Source: Mesorhizobium sp. WSM3862 (GTDB lineage Bacteria; Pseudomonadota; Alphaproteobacteria; Rhizobiales; Rhizobiaceae). From it: a stretch of DNA of 64,000 bases. Of this stretch, positions 26,078-34,071 are shown piece by piece. The position numbers were made by a program, and so were the translations under genes. The notes beneath the pieces were generated by a model. That model was not told the DNA's origin, ran no database searches, and was given only the letters and a program-made list of their open reading frames with translations. Every line of letters starts with the position of its first letter. Positions within the stretch are counted from its first letter, which is position 1. Location: positions 124,001 to 188,000 of the forward strand of contig NZ_NSGE01000006.1 in NCBI RefSeq assembly GCF_002294985.1. The letters are read 5' to 3'.

Positions 26078-26149
26078 CGGCGCCTGTCTCCATTCCTGCG
26101 CGGCCATTAAGCTGGCCGTCTTCCCTCCCACAGAAATATTCTGTTAACC

Positions 26150-26165
26150 CTAACGGATCGTTAAG
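26150..26165. promoter_or_regulatory. CtrA-like box upstream of tadD
   Basis: CTAA-CGGATCG-TTAAG has one mismatch in the core TTAA-N7-TTAA. It lies in the gap between divergent tadD and the M17 aminopeptidase gene, so it could affect either. Confidence 0.4.
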
Positions 26166-26199
26166 AAGCCGACTCGCCGTGCCGGCCGGAGACCATCGA

Positions 26200-27564
26200 A
26201 TGCCTGTCGAACTCGTTGACCAGAAACCGGAAGCAGCCTTGCCAGTCTACCTTGTGGGAAAGGATGGCCTCGACGGCACTGGCCTTCCCCCTTCCGTCAT
26301 CGCCTGGGCACGGGCCAATGGCTTTTCCGGCGAGGCGGGCCGCACGCTCGTTCTGCCGGCCGAAGGTGGCGGTCTCGCCGGCGCGCTGTTCGGCACCGGC
26401 GACGGCGAGAGCCAGCTTGCCGTGGGCGCCCTGGCGCGGTCGCTGCCCGAGGGCGAATGGCATTTCGCCCAGGATCTGCCAGCGCCCGATCTTGCGGCGC
26501 TGGCCGTCGTCCTCGGCGGCTACGCATTCACCCGCTACGGTAAGAAACCCGGCAGGGCGTTGCGCTTCGCGCTGCCGTCGGGCGCCGACGGCGCGCATGT
26601 GCGCCGCACCGCTGAGGCTATGTTCCTGACGCGGGACCTCGTCAACACGCCGACCAGCGACATGGGGCCGGATGAGCTGGAGGAGGCCGTCCAGGCGTTG
26701 GCAGCCGGGCACGGCGCCGACGTTTCCGTCGTCAAGGGTGACGATCTCCTGGCGCGGAATTTCCCGATGATCCATGCCGTCGGCCGCGCCTCGGCCGGCG
26801 CGCCGCGGCTGATTGACATGACCTGGGGCCCGAGCGACGCGCCGAAGGTGACGCTGGTCGGCAAGGGCGTCTGCTTCGACACCGGCGGCCTCGACATCAA
26901 GCCGTCGTCGGGCATGCTGCTGATGAAGAAAGACATGGGGGGCGCCGCCAACGTGCTGGGTCTCGCCTCGATGATCATGGCGGCGAAACGGAATGTGCGG
27001 CTGCGCGTCCTGATCCCTGCGGTCGAGAATTCGATCGCCGGCAATGCCTTCCGGCCTGGCGACGTGCTGAGGAGCCGCAAGGGCATAACGGTGGAGATCG
27101 GCAACACCGATGCTGAAGGCCGGCTGGTGCTGGCCGACGCTCTGGCGCTTGCCGACGAGGAAAGGCCGGCCCTGCTGTTCGACATGGCGACCTTGACCGG
27201 AGCGGCCCGTGTTGCGCTCGGCCCCGATCTGCCGCCCTTCTATACCGGCGACGAGGCACTGGCGTCCGACCTGGCTGCGGCTGCGCTTGCTGTCGAGGAT
27301 CCGCTGTGGCGCATGCCGCTGTGGCGTCCCTATGACGCGAAGCTTTCCTCGAAGATCGCCGACGTCAACAATGTCACGACGGACGGCTTCGCCGGATCGA
27401 TCACGGCGGCGCTCTTCCTCAAGCGCTTTGTCGAGAAGACGCCCGGATGGGCGCATTTCGACATTTTTGCCTGGAACCCGAATGACCGCCCGCACGGCCT
27501 GACGGGGGGCGAGGCGCAAGGCATTCGCGCGCTGGAGCGAGTGATCTCGAAGCGCTTCGGGTGA
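26200..27564 (+). CDS. Leucyl aminopeptidase family (M17) peptidase
   Basis: The 454-residue enzyme is a two-zinc M17 aminopeptidase that removes N-terminal residues from peptides in the cytoplasm. The catalytic domain (about residues 170-450) has KGVCFDTGGLDIKPSSGM with metal-binding Lys and Asp, MKKDMGGAANVLG, and the signature NTDAEGRLVLADALALA. The N-terminal macro-like domain is divergent and shorter than in E. coli PepA, as in the PepB-like rhizobial forms. The start at 26200 has GGAG 12 bases upstream. The MarR-like gene follows after 74 bp. Confidence 0.93.
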   Translation: MPVELVDQKPEAALPVYLVGKDGLDGTGLPPSVIAWARANGFSGEAGRTLVLPAEGGGLAGALFGTGDGESQLAVGALARSLPEGEWHFAQDLPAPDLAALAVVLGGYAFTRYGKKPGRALRFALPSGADGAHVRRTAEAMFLTRDLVNTPTSDMGPDELEEAVQALAAGHGADVSVVKGDDLLARNFPMIHAVGRASAGAPRLIDMTWGPSDAPKVTLVGKGVCFDTGGLDIKPSSGMLLMKKDMGGAANVLGLASMIMAAKRNVRLRVLIPAVENSIAGNAFRPGDVLRSRKGITVEIGNTDAEGRLVLADALALADEERPALLFDMATLTGAARVALGPDLPPFYTGDEALASDLAAAALAVEDPLWRMPLWRPYDAKLSSKIADVNNVTTDGFAGSITAALFLKRFVEKTPGWAHFDIFAWNPNDRPHGLTGGEAQGIRALERVISKRFG

Positions 27565-27638
27565 GTGTGACGAGAAAACTGGCAAAAGCCGCCGTGGACT
27601 GAAACGGAAGCGAAACAATTTGCCGTCATGCTTGGCAA

Positions 27639-27989
27639 ATGTCGATCTCGATGCGCCCGAGCCAGGCCTTGCGACTGTGGCAGCAGGTATTGCTGTCGCA
27701 GGTGCGCGACGACGCGCCCGACCTCACCATGCGCCAGACCGCCATCCTGCTCACCATCTACCTCGATCCGCCGCCGCATACGGTGCGCGGGCTGGCCGCG
27801 AGGCTCAACGTCACCAAGCCGGTCATTACCCGCGCGCTCGACACGATGGGCGCGCTGAAGCTGGTTTCGCGCCACCGCGACGAGCTCGACAAGCGCAATG
27901 TGCTGATCCGGCGCACGGTGGAGGGCGCGCTCTTTGTCGAGCGCTTCGGCGATGGTATCGTCGCAAAGGCGCATGAGCTGCCCATCTGA
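27639..27989 (+). CDS. MarR-family winged-helix regulator
   Basis: The 116-residue protein shows a MarR winged helix: LTMRQTAILLTIYLDPPPHT, then the recognition region VRGLAARLNVTKPVITRALD and the wing LVSRHRDELDKRNVLI. The ligand and targets are unknown. It is short, with a small C-terminal dimerisation helix. A second Met at 27651 is a possible start, and neither start has a strong ribosome binding site. It lies between an M17 peptidase and an NlpC/P60 protein, so it may regulate peptide or cell-wall turnover genes; that is only inference from position. Confidence 0.8.
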   Translation: MSISMRPSQALRLWQQVLLSQVRDDAPDLTMRQTAILLTIYLDPPPHTVRGLAARLNVTKPVITRALDTMGALKLVSRHRDELDKRNVLIRRTVEGALFVERFGDGIVAKAHELPI

Positions 27990-28039
27990 CCGACAACTCG
28001 TCTGTCTGACCGATAAACTCATTTGACTGGACTACCGAT

Positions 28040-28900
28040 TTGACCGCCAGGGATGCCCGCCTTCACGCCTTTCGTTCCGATCTCGCCGATGCCAGGCTGA
28101 AGGGGGAAGTAGCCGCCGATCGCTTTGTCGCCGGCCGCCCGGCGCGGATCACCACCGCCGTCGCCGACCTGCGCAAGGCGCCGCGCCCCGATGCCGGCAT
28201 CAACACGCAGGCGCTGTTCGGCGACGACGTGCTGGTCTTCGAGGTTGCGGAAGGCTGGGCCTGGGTGCAGGCCGAGCGCGACGGCTATGTCGGCTATGCC
28301 GCCGACAATGTACTCGGCGCACGTGAGCATGCGCCCACCCACATCGTCTCCGTGCCGCGCACCTTCCTCTATCCCGGACCGGACCTGCGCTTCCCGATCG
28401 GCGGGCAACTGTCGATGGGCTCCGCGGTGACGGTGACGGGTTCCGCCGAAACGCGCGGCACGCACTACGCGCTGCTGCCATCCGGCCAGACCGTCATTGC
28501 CCGCCATCTGCGGCCGCTCGCCGAGGTTGCAGACGACTTTGTGACGGTCGCCGAAAGCTTCCTCGGCACGCCATACCTCTGGGGCGGCGTCTCCGGCTTC
28601 GGCATCGACTGCTCCGGCCTCGTGCAACTGTCGATGCGCATGGCCGGCAAGGATGTGCTCCGCGATTCCGACATGCAGGCGGCATCGATCGGGACGCCGC
28701 TCGAGCCGGGCACTGAGTATTCCGGGCTGCAGCGCGGCGACCTCGTCTTCTGGAAGGGCCACGTCGCGATCATGACCGACGCGAAGGACATGATCCACGC
28801 CAATGGCCACACGATGCTGGTCTCGCGCGAAGGGCTGAAGGATGCCGTCGAGCGGATCGGCTATCTCTATGGCGGCCCGACCGGGTTCCGCAGGCCTTAG
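28040..28900 (+). CDS. NlpC/P60 family cell-wall peptidase with SH3-type domain
   Basis: The protein (286 aa) has an N-terminal SH3-like region (ITTAVADLRKAPRPDAGINT, EVAEGWAWVQAERDGYVGY), a second SH3-like region near residues 115-165, and a C-terminal NlpC/P60 domain. The catalytic Cys is in GIDCSGLVQLS (near residue 193) and the His in GDLVFWKGHVAIM. It is predicted to cut gamma-D-Glu-diaminopimelate bonds. No signal peptide is visible, so it may act on muropeptides in the cytoplasm or be exported another way. The start is probably TTG at 28040; there is no ATG near the beginning of similarity. Confidence 0.85.
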   Translation: MTARDARLHAFRSDLADARLKGEVAADRFVAGRPARITTAVADLRKAPRPDAGINTQALFGDDVLVFEVAEGWAWVQAERDGYVGYAADNVLGAREHAPTHIVSVPRTFLYPGPDLRFPIGGQLSMGSAVTVTGSAETRGTHYALLPSGQTVIARHLRPLAEVADDFVTVAESFLGTPYLWGGVSGFGIDCSGLVQLSMRMAGKDVLRDSDMQAASIGTPLEPGTEYSGLQRGDLVFWKGHVAIMTDAKDMIHANGHTMLVSREGLKDAVERIGYLYGGPTGFRRP

Positions 28901-28911
28901 CGCCGCCCTAA

Positions 28912-29049
28912 CCTCTCCCCATGGGAGAGAAGTCGGATTGCCCCGATTTGCTCTTCGCAAGTCGGTTGGCAAGTAGCGCCAAGCTGGATCACCCTCATTA
29001 GTCTCGGCGCTGCGCGCCGGGCCACCTTTCTCCCACACGGGGAGAGGGG
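28912..29049. mobile_element. MITE-like repeat with imperfect terminal inverted repeats
   Basis: CCTCTCCCC-ATGGGAGA at the left end is the inverse of TCTCCCACAC-GGGGAGAGG at the right end, enclosing about 100 bp without coding sequence. Its size and ends are like the short non-autonomous elements or intergenic repeats common in Mesorhizobium. No flanking target duplication is obvious. Confidence 0.6.
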
Positions 29050-29115
29050 AAGAATGATCCCCTTTTGTTCCGATTTTCCTTGGCGATCGCTTGCCAGCGC
29101 GCTACCTCTTTGCGG

Positions 29116-31647
29116 GTGACAGAGCAGCCGCGCCTTGCCGAACAGAATGTCGCCGTCCTTCTCGCCGAGCCGTTCGTAAAATGGTTCGCTGCAAAAGGCT
29201 GGTCGCCGCGCGCCCACCAGCTCGAACTGCTGGCGAAGGCTCAAGCCGGTCAATCGGCGCTACTGATCGCGCCGACCGGCGCCGGCAAGACGCTGGCCGG
29301 ATTCCTGCCCTCGCTGACCGAGCTCGCCAAACGTCCGCGGCGCAAGCCTGGTGGGGCGCATCGTGGCATCCACACGCTCTACATCTCGCCGCTCAAGGCG
29401 CTGGCCGTCGACATCGAGCGCAATCTCGGCAAGCCGGTCGAGGAGATCGGACTGCCGGTGACCATCGAGACCCGTACCGGCGACACTCCCTCGCACAAGC
29501 GCCAGCGGCAAAAGCTCGCACCGCCCGACATCCTGCTCACCACGCCCGAACAGCTCGCTCTTCTGATTGCCTCCGCCGACGCCAGGCGCTTCTTCGAGGA
29601 TTTGCGTTATGTCGTCCTCGACGAATTGCATTCGCTCGTCACCTCGAAGCGCGGGCATCTTTTGGCGCTAGGCCTGGCGCGGCTGCGCGCGTTTGTCCCT
29701 GAGCTGCAGACCATCGGCCTGTCGGCTACGGTCGCCGAGCCGGATGAGTTGCGGCGCTGGCTGGTCAGCCAGGCTTCCCCTGAGGCCATGTCCGAGTTAA
29801 TCGTCGTGACAGGCGGCGCCAAGCCCGACATCTCCATTCTCGATTCCGAAGAGCGGGTGCCATGGGCTGGCCATTCCGCCCGCTACGCCACTCCGGAGAT
29901 CTATCGCGAGGTCAAGCGGCACAAGACGACGCTGCTCTTTGTCAACACGCGCAGCCAGGCCGAGCTGCTGTTTCAGGAGCTGTGGCGCGTCAACGAAGAC
30001 ACGTTGCCGATCGCCTTGCATCACGGCTCGCTCGACGTCGCCCAGCGGCGGCGGGTCGAGAAGGCGATGGGCGAAAACGCCTTGCGCGCTATCGTCGCTA
30101 CCTCGACATTGGACCTGGGCATCGATTGGGGCGATGTCGATCTGGTCGTGCATGTCGGCGCGCCGAAGGGGGCAAGCCGCCTGGCGCAGCGCATCGGCCG
30201 CGCCAACCACCGCATGGATGAGCCATCGAAGGCCATCCTGATCCCGGCCAACCGGTTTGAGGTGCTCGAATGCCGTGCCGCGCTCGACGCCAACTATCTC
30301 GGCGCGCAGGACACGCCGCCTTTGGTCAATGGCGGGCTCGACGTGCTGGCGCAGCATGTGCTCGGCTGCGCCTGCGGTGCCCCGTTCCACGCCGACGCGC
30401 TGTTTGACGAGGTGAGGTCGGCTGCGCCCTATGTCAGCCTAGACCGCCCGACATTCGACCGGGTCATCGACTTCGTCGCCACCGGCGGATACGCGCTGAG
30501 AAACTACGAGCGCTACGCCCGCATTCGCCAAACCAAGGAAGGCTTGTGGCGAGTATCCAATCCCCGCGTGGCGCAACAGTACCGGCTCAATGTCGGGACC
30601 ATCATCGAAGTGCCGGCCCTCAACGTTCGTTACGTCCAGGCTGGAAGCAAGGGCGCGGCCTCGCGCGGCGGCAGAGTCTTGGGAAAGATCGAGGAAGCGT
30701 TTCTCGAGACCTTGACCTATGGCGACACTTTCATGTTCGCCGGAAGGGTTCTGCGCTTCGAGGGTATCCGCGACAATGAGTGCTTCGTGTCGAATGCTCC
30801 CGGAAGTGAAGCAAAGGTGCCCTACTACGGCGGCGGCAAATTCCCGCTTTCGACTTATCTCGCCGAGCAGGTGCGCGCCATGCTCGACGATCCGCAGCGC
30901 TGGAAGAAGCTGCCCGAGCAGGTGGCCGATTGGCTGCGGTTTCAGGCGGATAAATCCGTCCTGCCGAAACGGGACGATCTGCTGATCGAGACCTTTCCAC
31001 GCGGAAACCGGCACTATCTCGTAGCCTATCCGTTCGAAGGCAGGCTCGCGCATCAGACGCTGGGCATGCTGCTGACGCGCCGCCTGGATCGAGCGGGCGC
31101 CAAACCGGTCGGCTTCGTTGCCACCGACTATGCGTTGGCGATTTGGTCGCTGGCCGACATGGGCTGGATGTTTAAAAACAAAAAACCATCGCTGGCTGCG
31201 CTCTTCGATCAGGACATGCTCGGCGACGATCTCGAGGCGTGGTTTGCCGACAGCTGGCTGCTCAAGCGCACCTTCCGCAACTGCGCGCTGATCTCCGGAC
31301 TGATCGAGAAACGTCATCCCGGCAAGGAGAAAAGCGGCCGCCAGGTCACTGTCTCGACAGACCTGATTTATGACGTGCTGCGCAGCCACGAGCCCGACCA
31401 CATCCTGCTCCAGGCGACCCGTGTCGATGCAGCGACCGGGTTGCTCGATGTCAGCAGACTTGCCGAGATGCTCTCGCGCATCCGCGGTCGAATCGTGCAT
31501 AAGGACCTGGAACAGATATCGCCGCTAGCCGTGCCGATCATGCTCGAAATCGGCAAGATGCCGGTGCATGGCGAGGCGGATGAAACGCTGTTGATGGATG
31601 CCGCCACCCTCGTTGAAGAGGCCATGGGGCCGGAGATGGCCGACTGA
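29116..31647 (+). CDS. Ligase-associated DEXH-box DNA helicase (Lhr-type)
   Basis: This 843-residue SF2 helicase belongs to the ligase-associated Lhr subfamily. Walker A is LIAPTGAGKTLAG near residue 50, motif II VVLDELHSL, motif III LSATVAEP and motif VI QRIGRANHR. The Lhr core winged-helix and beta-barrel domains follow (FRNCALISGLIEKRHPG, and LLIETFPRGNRHYLVAYPFE). It is thought to act in DNA damage response with an ATP-dependent ligase, an exonuclease and PdeM. Only PdeM follows here. The GTG at 29116 fits family length; a longer frame from 29065 starts next to the MITE-like element. Confidence 0.9.
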   Translation: MTEQPRLAEQNVAVLLAEPFVKWFAAKGWSPRAHQLELLAKAQAGQSALLIAPTGAGKTLAGFLPSLTELAKRPRRKPGGAHRGIHTLYISPLKALAVDIERNLGKPVEEIGLPVTIETRTGDTPSHKRQRQKLAPPDILLTTPEQLALLIASADARRFFEDLRYVVLDELHSLVTSKRGHLLALGLARLRAFVPELQTIGLSATVAEPDELRRWLVSQASPEAMSELIVVTGGAKPDISILDSEERVPWAGHSARYATPEIYREVKRHKTTLLFVNTRSQAELLFQELWRVNEDTLPIALHHGSLDVAQRRRVEKAMGENALRAIVATSTLDLGIDWGDVDLVVHVGAPKGASRLAQRIGRANHRMDEPSKAILIPANRFEVLECRAALDANYLGAQDTPPLVNGGLDVLAQHVLGCACGAPFHADALFDEVRSAAPYVSLDRPTFDRVIDFVATGGYALRNYERYARIRQTKEGLWRVSNPRVAQQYRLNVGTIIEVPALNVRYVQAGSKGAASRGGRVLGKIEEAFLETLTYGDTFMFAGRVLRFEGIRDNECFVSNAPGSEAKVPYYGGGKFPLSTYLAEQVRAMLDDPQRWKKLPEQVADWLRFQADKSVLPKRDDLLIETFPRGNRHYLVAYPFEGRLAHQTLGMLLTRRLDRAGAKPVGFVATDYALAIWSLADMGWMFKNKKPSLAALFDQDMLGDDLEAWFADSWLLKRTFRNCALISGLIEKRHPGKEKSGRQVTVSTDLIYDVLRSHEPDHILLQATRVDAATGLLDVSRLAEMLSRIRGRIVHKDLEQISPLAVPIMLEIGKMPVHGEADETLLMDAATLVEEAMGPEMAD

Positions 31648-31663
31648 GAGAAGGCAAGAGGGG

Positions 31664-32380
31664 ATGAATTTTTCGCTGTCGCGCGCAACGCTGGTCGCCG
31701 AGGCCGACTTCGTCGGCATCGCTGGCGAACGAGCGGTTTGCGACCGGCGCGGCGTGCTCTATTTCCCCGATCTGCGGCTGCTTGCGGTCTCCGACCTGCA
31801 TCTCGAAAAGGGCTCGTCCTTCGCCAGGCGCGGCGCGCTGATCCCGCCTTATGATACAGGTGCGACCTTGCTGCGGCTGCAGGCTGTGATCGCCGACTAC
31901 GGTCCGCGGATCGTCGTCAGCCTTGGCGACTCCTTCCACGACGGCGGCGGCGCCGAGCGCATGCATCTAAGCTTCCGCGAGCGGCTGGAGGCGATGATGG
32001 CCGGCCGCGACTGGTTCTGGGTTGCCGGCAACCATGATCCGGATGCTCCCGCCGACCTGCCTGGCGAGACGGTGAGGGAACTCGCGATCGGTTCGCTTGT
32101 CTTCCGCCATGAACCATCCAAGCTGCGGGTGGAGGGCGAGATCGCCGGCCATCTGCACCCCTGCGCCCGCATCGTCCAGCGCGGCCGCTCGGTCAGGCGG
32201 CGCTGCTTCGCCGGTGACGGCGGCCGCATGATCATGCCGGCCTTTGGCGCCTATACCGGCTCGCTCAACGTGCTCGACCGCGCCTATGCCGGACTGTTCC
32301 GCCTGGAAACGCTTGTTGCCTACATGCTGGGTGCGGAGCGCATCTTTGCCATTTCCGGCTCGATGCTGCGGCCGGGCTGA
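31664..32380 (+). CDS. pdeM: Ligase-associated DNA damage response phosphoesterase PdeM
   Basis: PdeM (238 aa) is a metallophosphoesterase found with the Lhr-type helicase. Metal ligands are seen in AVSDLHLEKGSSFARRG, VSLGDSFHDGG and the classical NHD motif in VAGNHDPDAP, with GHLHPCARI supplying the distal His pair. It is 16 bp after the helicase gene and co-directional, so the two are almost certainly co-transcribed. The start at 31664 has a strong purine-rich site (AAGAGGGG). It ends 7 bp before the convergent soeC stop. Confidence 0.92.
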   Translation: MNFSLSRATLVAEADFVGIAGERAVCDRRGVLYFPDLRLLAVSDLHLEKGSSFARRGALIPPYDTGATLLRLQAVIADYGPRIVVSLGDSFHDGGGAERMHLSFRERLEAMMAGRDWFWVAGNHDPDAPADLPGETVRELAIGSLVFRHEPSKLRVEGEIAGHLHPCARIVQRGRSVRRRCFAGDGGRMIMPAFGAYTGSLNVLDRAYAGLFRLETLVAYMLGAERIFAISGSMLRPG

Positions 32381-32387
32381 AGCGGCT

Positions 32388-33323
32388 TCATCTGCCGTAA
32401 TAGAGCGTGACGGTGTGCTTTGCCTCGGCGAAGAACAGCCAGCGTTCGACCAGCATGCCCGCGAATTGCATAAGCGCTGCAAGCAGTGATGCGGCTGCTG
32501 CGAAAGGCCATGGCAAGGCGAAGGCGATCACGAGCAAGATGGCCGGCACGGCGAAGGCCAGCACCTGCGTCATTCGCCTCAGCTTCGCGCTATGCTTGCG
32601 CGCAATGCGAAAACCCATCTCCTTGAGCAGGTAGTTTTCTTCGGTGTGCGGCCATTCGATGGACCGCACAGTGCCGCCGGCGAGGCCGGTCGCCGTGTTG
32701 GCCGTGGTCGGGATTTCCAGCCTGTCGTTGTAGTGCCAGGTCGCAAGCTTCCAGCCCCACCCGGCGAGCGTGGCAAGCAGCGCGCCGGCCAGAACCGCGG
32801 TTGATCCGGCCCCGAAGCTTCGCAGCAGGCCGTTGAGCAGCAAGCCACCCGTCATTGCCGAGAAGATAAGATAAGCCGGCAAAGTATATCGGCTGTGCCA
32901 CTGCGCGATCGGCTTCAGCGAGGCATAGATCATTCCGGTCGCACAGACTGTCACGACGCCGCCGGCGGCAGCCATCAGGCCAACGATGGCCACCCAACCG
33001 CCGCTTTTGCCCATCAGCACCCAGCCAATGCCGAACAGCCCGGCCGGGATGAAGGTCGCGACCGCGGCGACCCCTTCGCGCGACAGCCAGGAGCTTCGCC
33101 ATTGCGAGAAGGCGCGCCAGGCGCGTTCAGGGCGGCCGAGATGGCCGGTCGAGGAGAGCAGGCCGGCCGCGATCAAGCCAAGCGAAAGCGCCATGCCGAC
33201 GAGTCCGAGCCAGAACTCGGGCGCGATCAATCCCAGCCCGCCAAGGACGCCGAGCAGCGCCAGCAGGCCGTAGCCGGCCCCGGTGGCGGTGGTGAAGAAG
33301 ACGACGGAATAGGCGGGATGCAT
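32388..33323 (-). CDS. soeC: DmsC-type membrane anchor of a molybdenum oxidoreductase (SoeC)
   Basis: The 311-residue protein is a DmsC-family quinone-reactive membrane anchor with about eight predicted helices, beginning YSVVFFTTATGAGYGLLALL, and the family motif STGHLGRPERAWRAFSQWRS. It would pass electrons between the quinone pool and the iron-sulfur subunit. It is last in the minus-strand operon, 13 bp after soeB. Its identity as SoeC rather than a DMSO reductase anchor rests on the catalytic subunit, which has no Tat signal. Confidence 0.85.
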   Translation of the reverse strand: MHPAYSVVFFTTATGAGYGLLALLGVLGGLGLIAPEFWLGLVGMALSLGLIAAGLLSSTGHLGRPERAWRAFSQWRSSWLSREGVAAVATFIPAGLFGIGWVLMGKSGGWVAIVGLMAAAGGVVTVCATGMIYASLKPIAQWHSRYTLPAYLIFSAMTGGLLLNGLLRSFGAGSTAVLAGALLATLAGWGWKLATWHYNDRLEIPTTANTATGLAGGTVRSIEWPHTEENYLLKEMGFRIARKHSAKLRRMTQVLAFAVPAILLVIAFALPWPFAAAASLLAALMQFAGMLVERWLFFAEAKHTVTLYYGR

Positions 33324-33336
33324 GGCTGCGCGAATT

Positions 33337-34071
33337 TCAGTTCGAAAGCATGCGGTCGATCCAGCCGAGGAAGCCTCCGTCGGCCCGGATCGGTTCCAGC
33401 GCCGGTGCGTCCACCTTCGCCGCGCGCTCGGTACGGGCGCGCGGGGGAAGGTATTTGTTGGTCGGCTGGTAGCCAAGCTCGGGCATCAACTCGACGCCGC
33501 CACGCTCTTCTACCAGGTGCGAGATTGCCGAGGCGGGATCGCCCAGATCGCCGAAATGCCGGGCGCTGGTCGGGCAGGCGGCGACGCAGGCCGGCACGCG
33601 GTCCTCTGTCGCCAGATTGTCGTTGTAGATGCGGTCCACACAGAGCGTGCATTTCTTCATCACGCCGACATCCATATCGAATTCGCGCGCGCCATAGGGA
33701 CAGGCCCAGCTGCACAGCTTGCAGCCGATGCACTTGTTCTCGTCCACCAGCACGATGCCGTCGGAGGCGCGCTTGTAGGAGGCGCCGGTCGGACAGACGG
33801 TGACGCAGGCTGGCCGCTCGCAATGCAGGCAGGAGCGCGGGAAGTTCACCGTGCGGCCGCCTTGTTCGGTCGTGTGCTCATAGCTGTGCACGCGGTTGAA
33901 CCAGACGCCGTCGACACGCCCGCCATACGGATCGATGTCGGTCAGCGGCGCCATGTGTCCGCCGGTGTTCCATTCCTTGCAAGCGGTAACGCAGGCCTGG
34001 CAGCCGACGCAGGTGTCGAGGTCGATGACGAGGCCGAGCTTCTTCTCGGTTTGGGCGGGAAGGCAGGTCAT
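33337..34071 (-). CDS. soeB: Four-cluster iron-sulfur subunit (SoeB)
   Basis: The 244-residue electron-transfer subunit carries four cysteine groups for four [4Fe-4S] clusters: CVGCQACVTAC, CLHCERPACVTVCP, CIGCKLCSWACP, and CTLCVDR with CVAACP. This is the DmsB/PsrB/SoeB fold. No signal peptide is present. Its ATG overlaps the stop of the catalytic subunit as ATGA, so the two are translationally coupled. It would link the molybdenum subunit to the membrane anchor. Confidence 0.93.
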   Translation of the reverse strand: MTCLPAQTEKKLGLVIDLDTCVGCQACVTACKEWNTGGHMAPLTDIDPYGGRVDGVWFNRVHSYEHTTEQGGRTVNFPRSCLHCERPACVTVCPTGASYKRASDGIVLVDENKCIGCKLCSWACPYGAREFDMDVGVMKKCTLCVDRIYNDNLATEDRVPACVAACPTSARHFGDLGDPASAISHLVEERGGVELMPELGYQPTNKYLPPRARTERAAKVDAPALEPIRADGGFLGWIDRMLSN

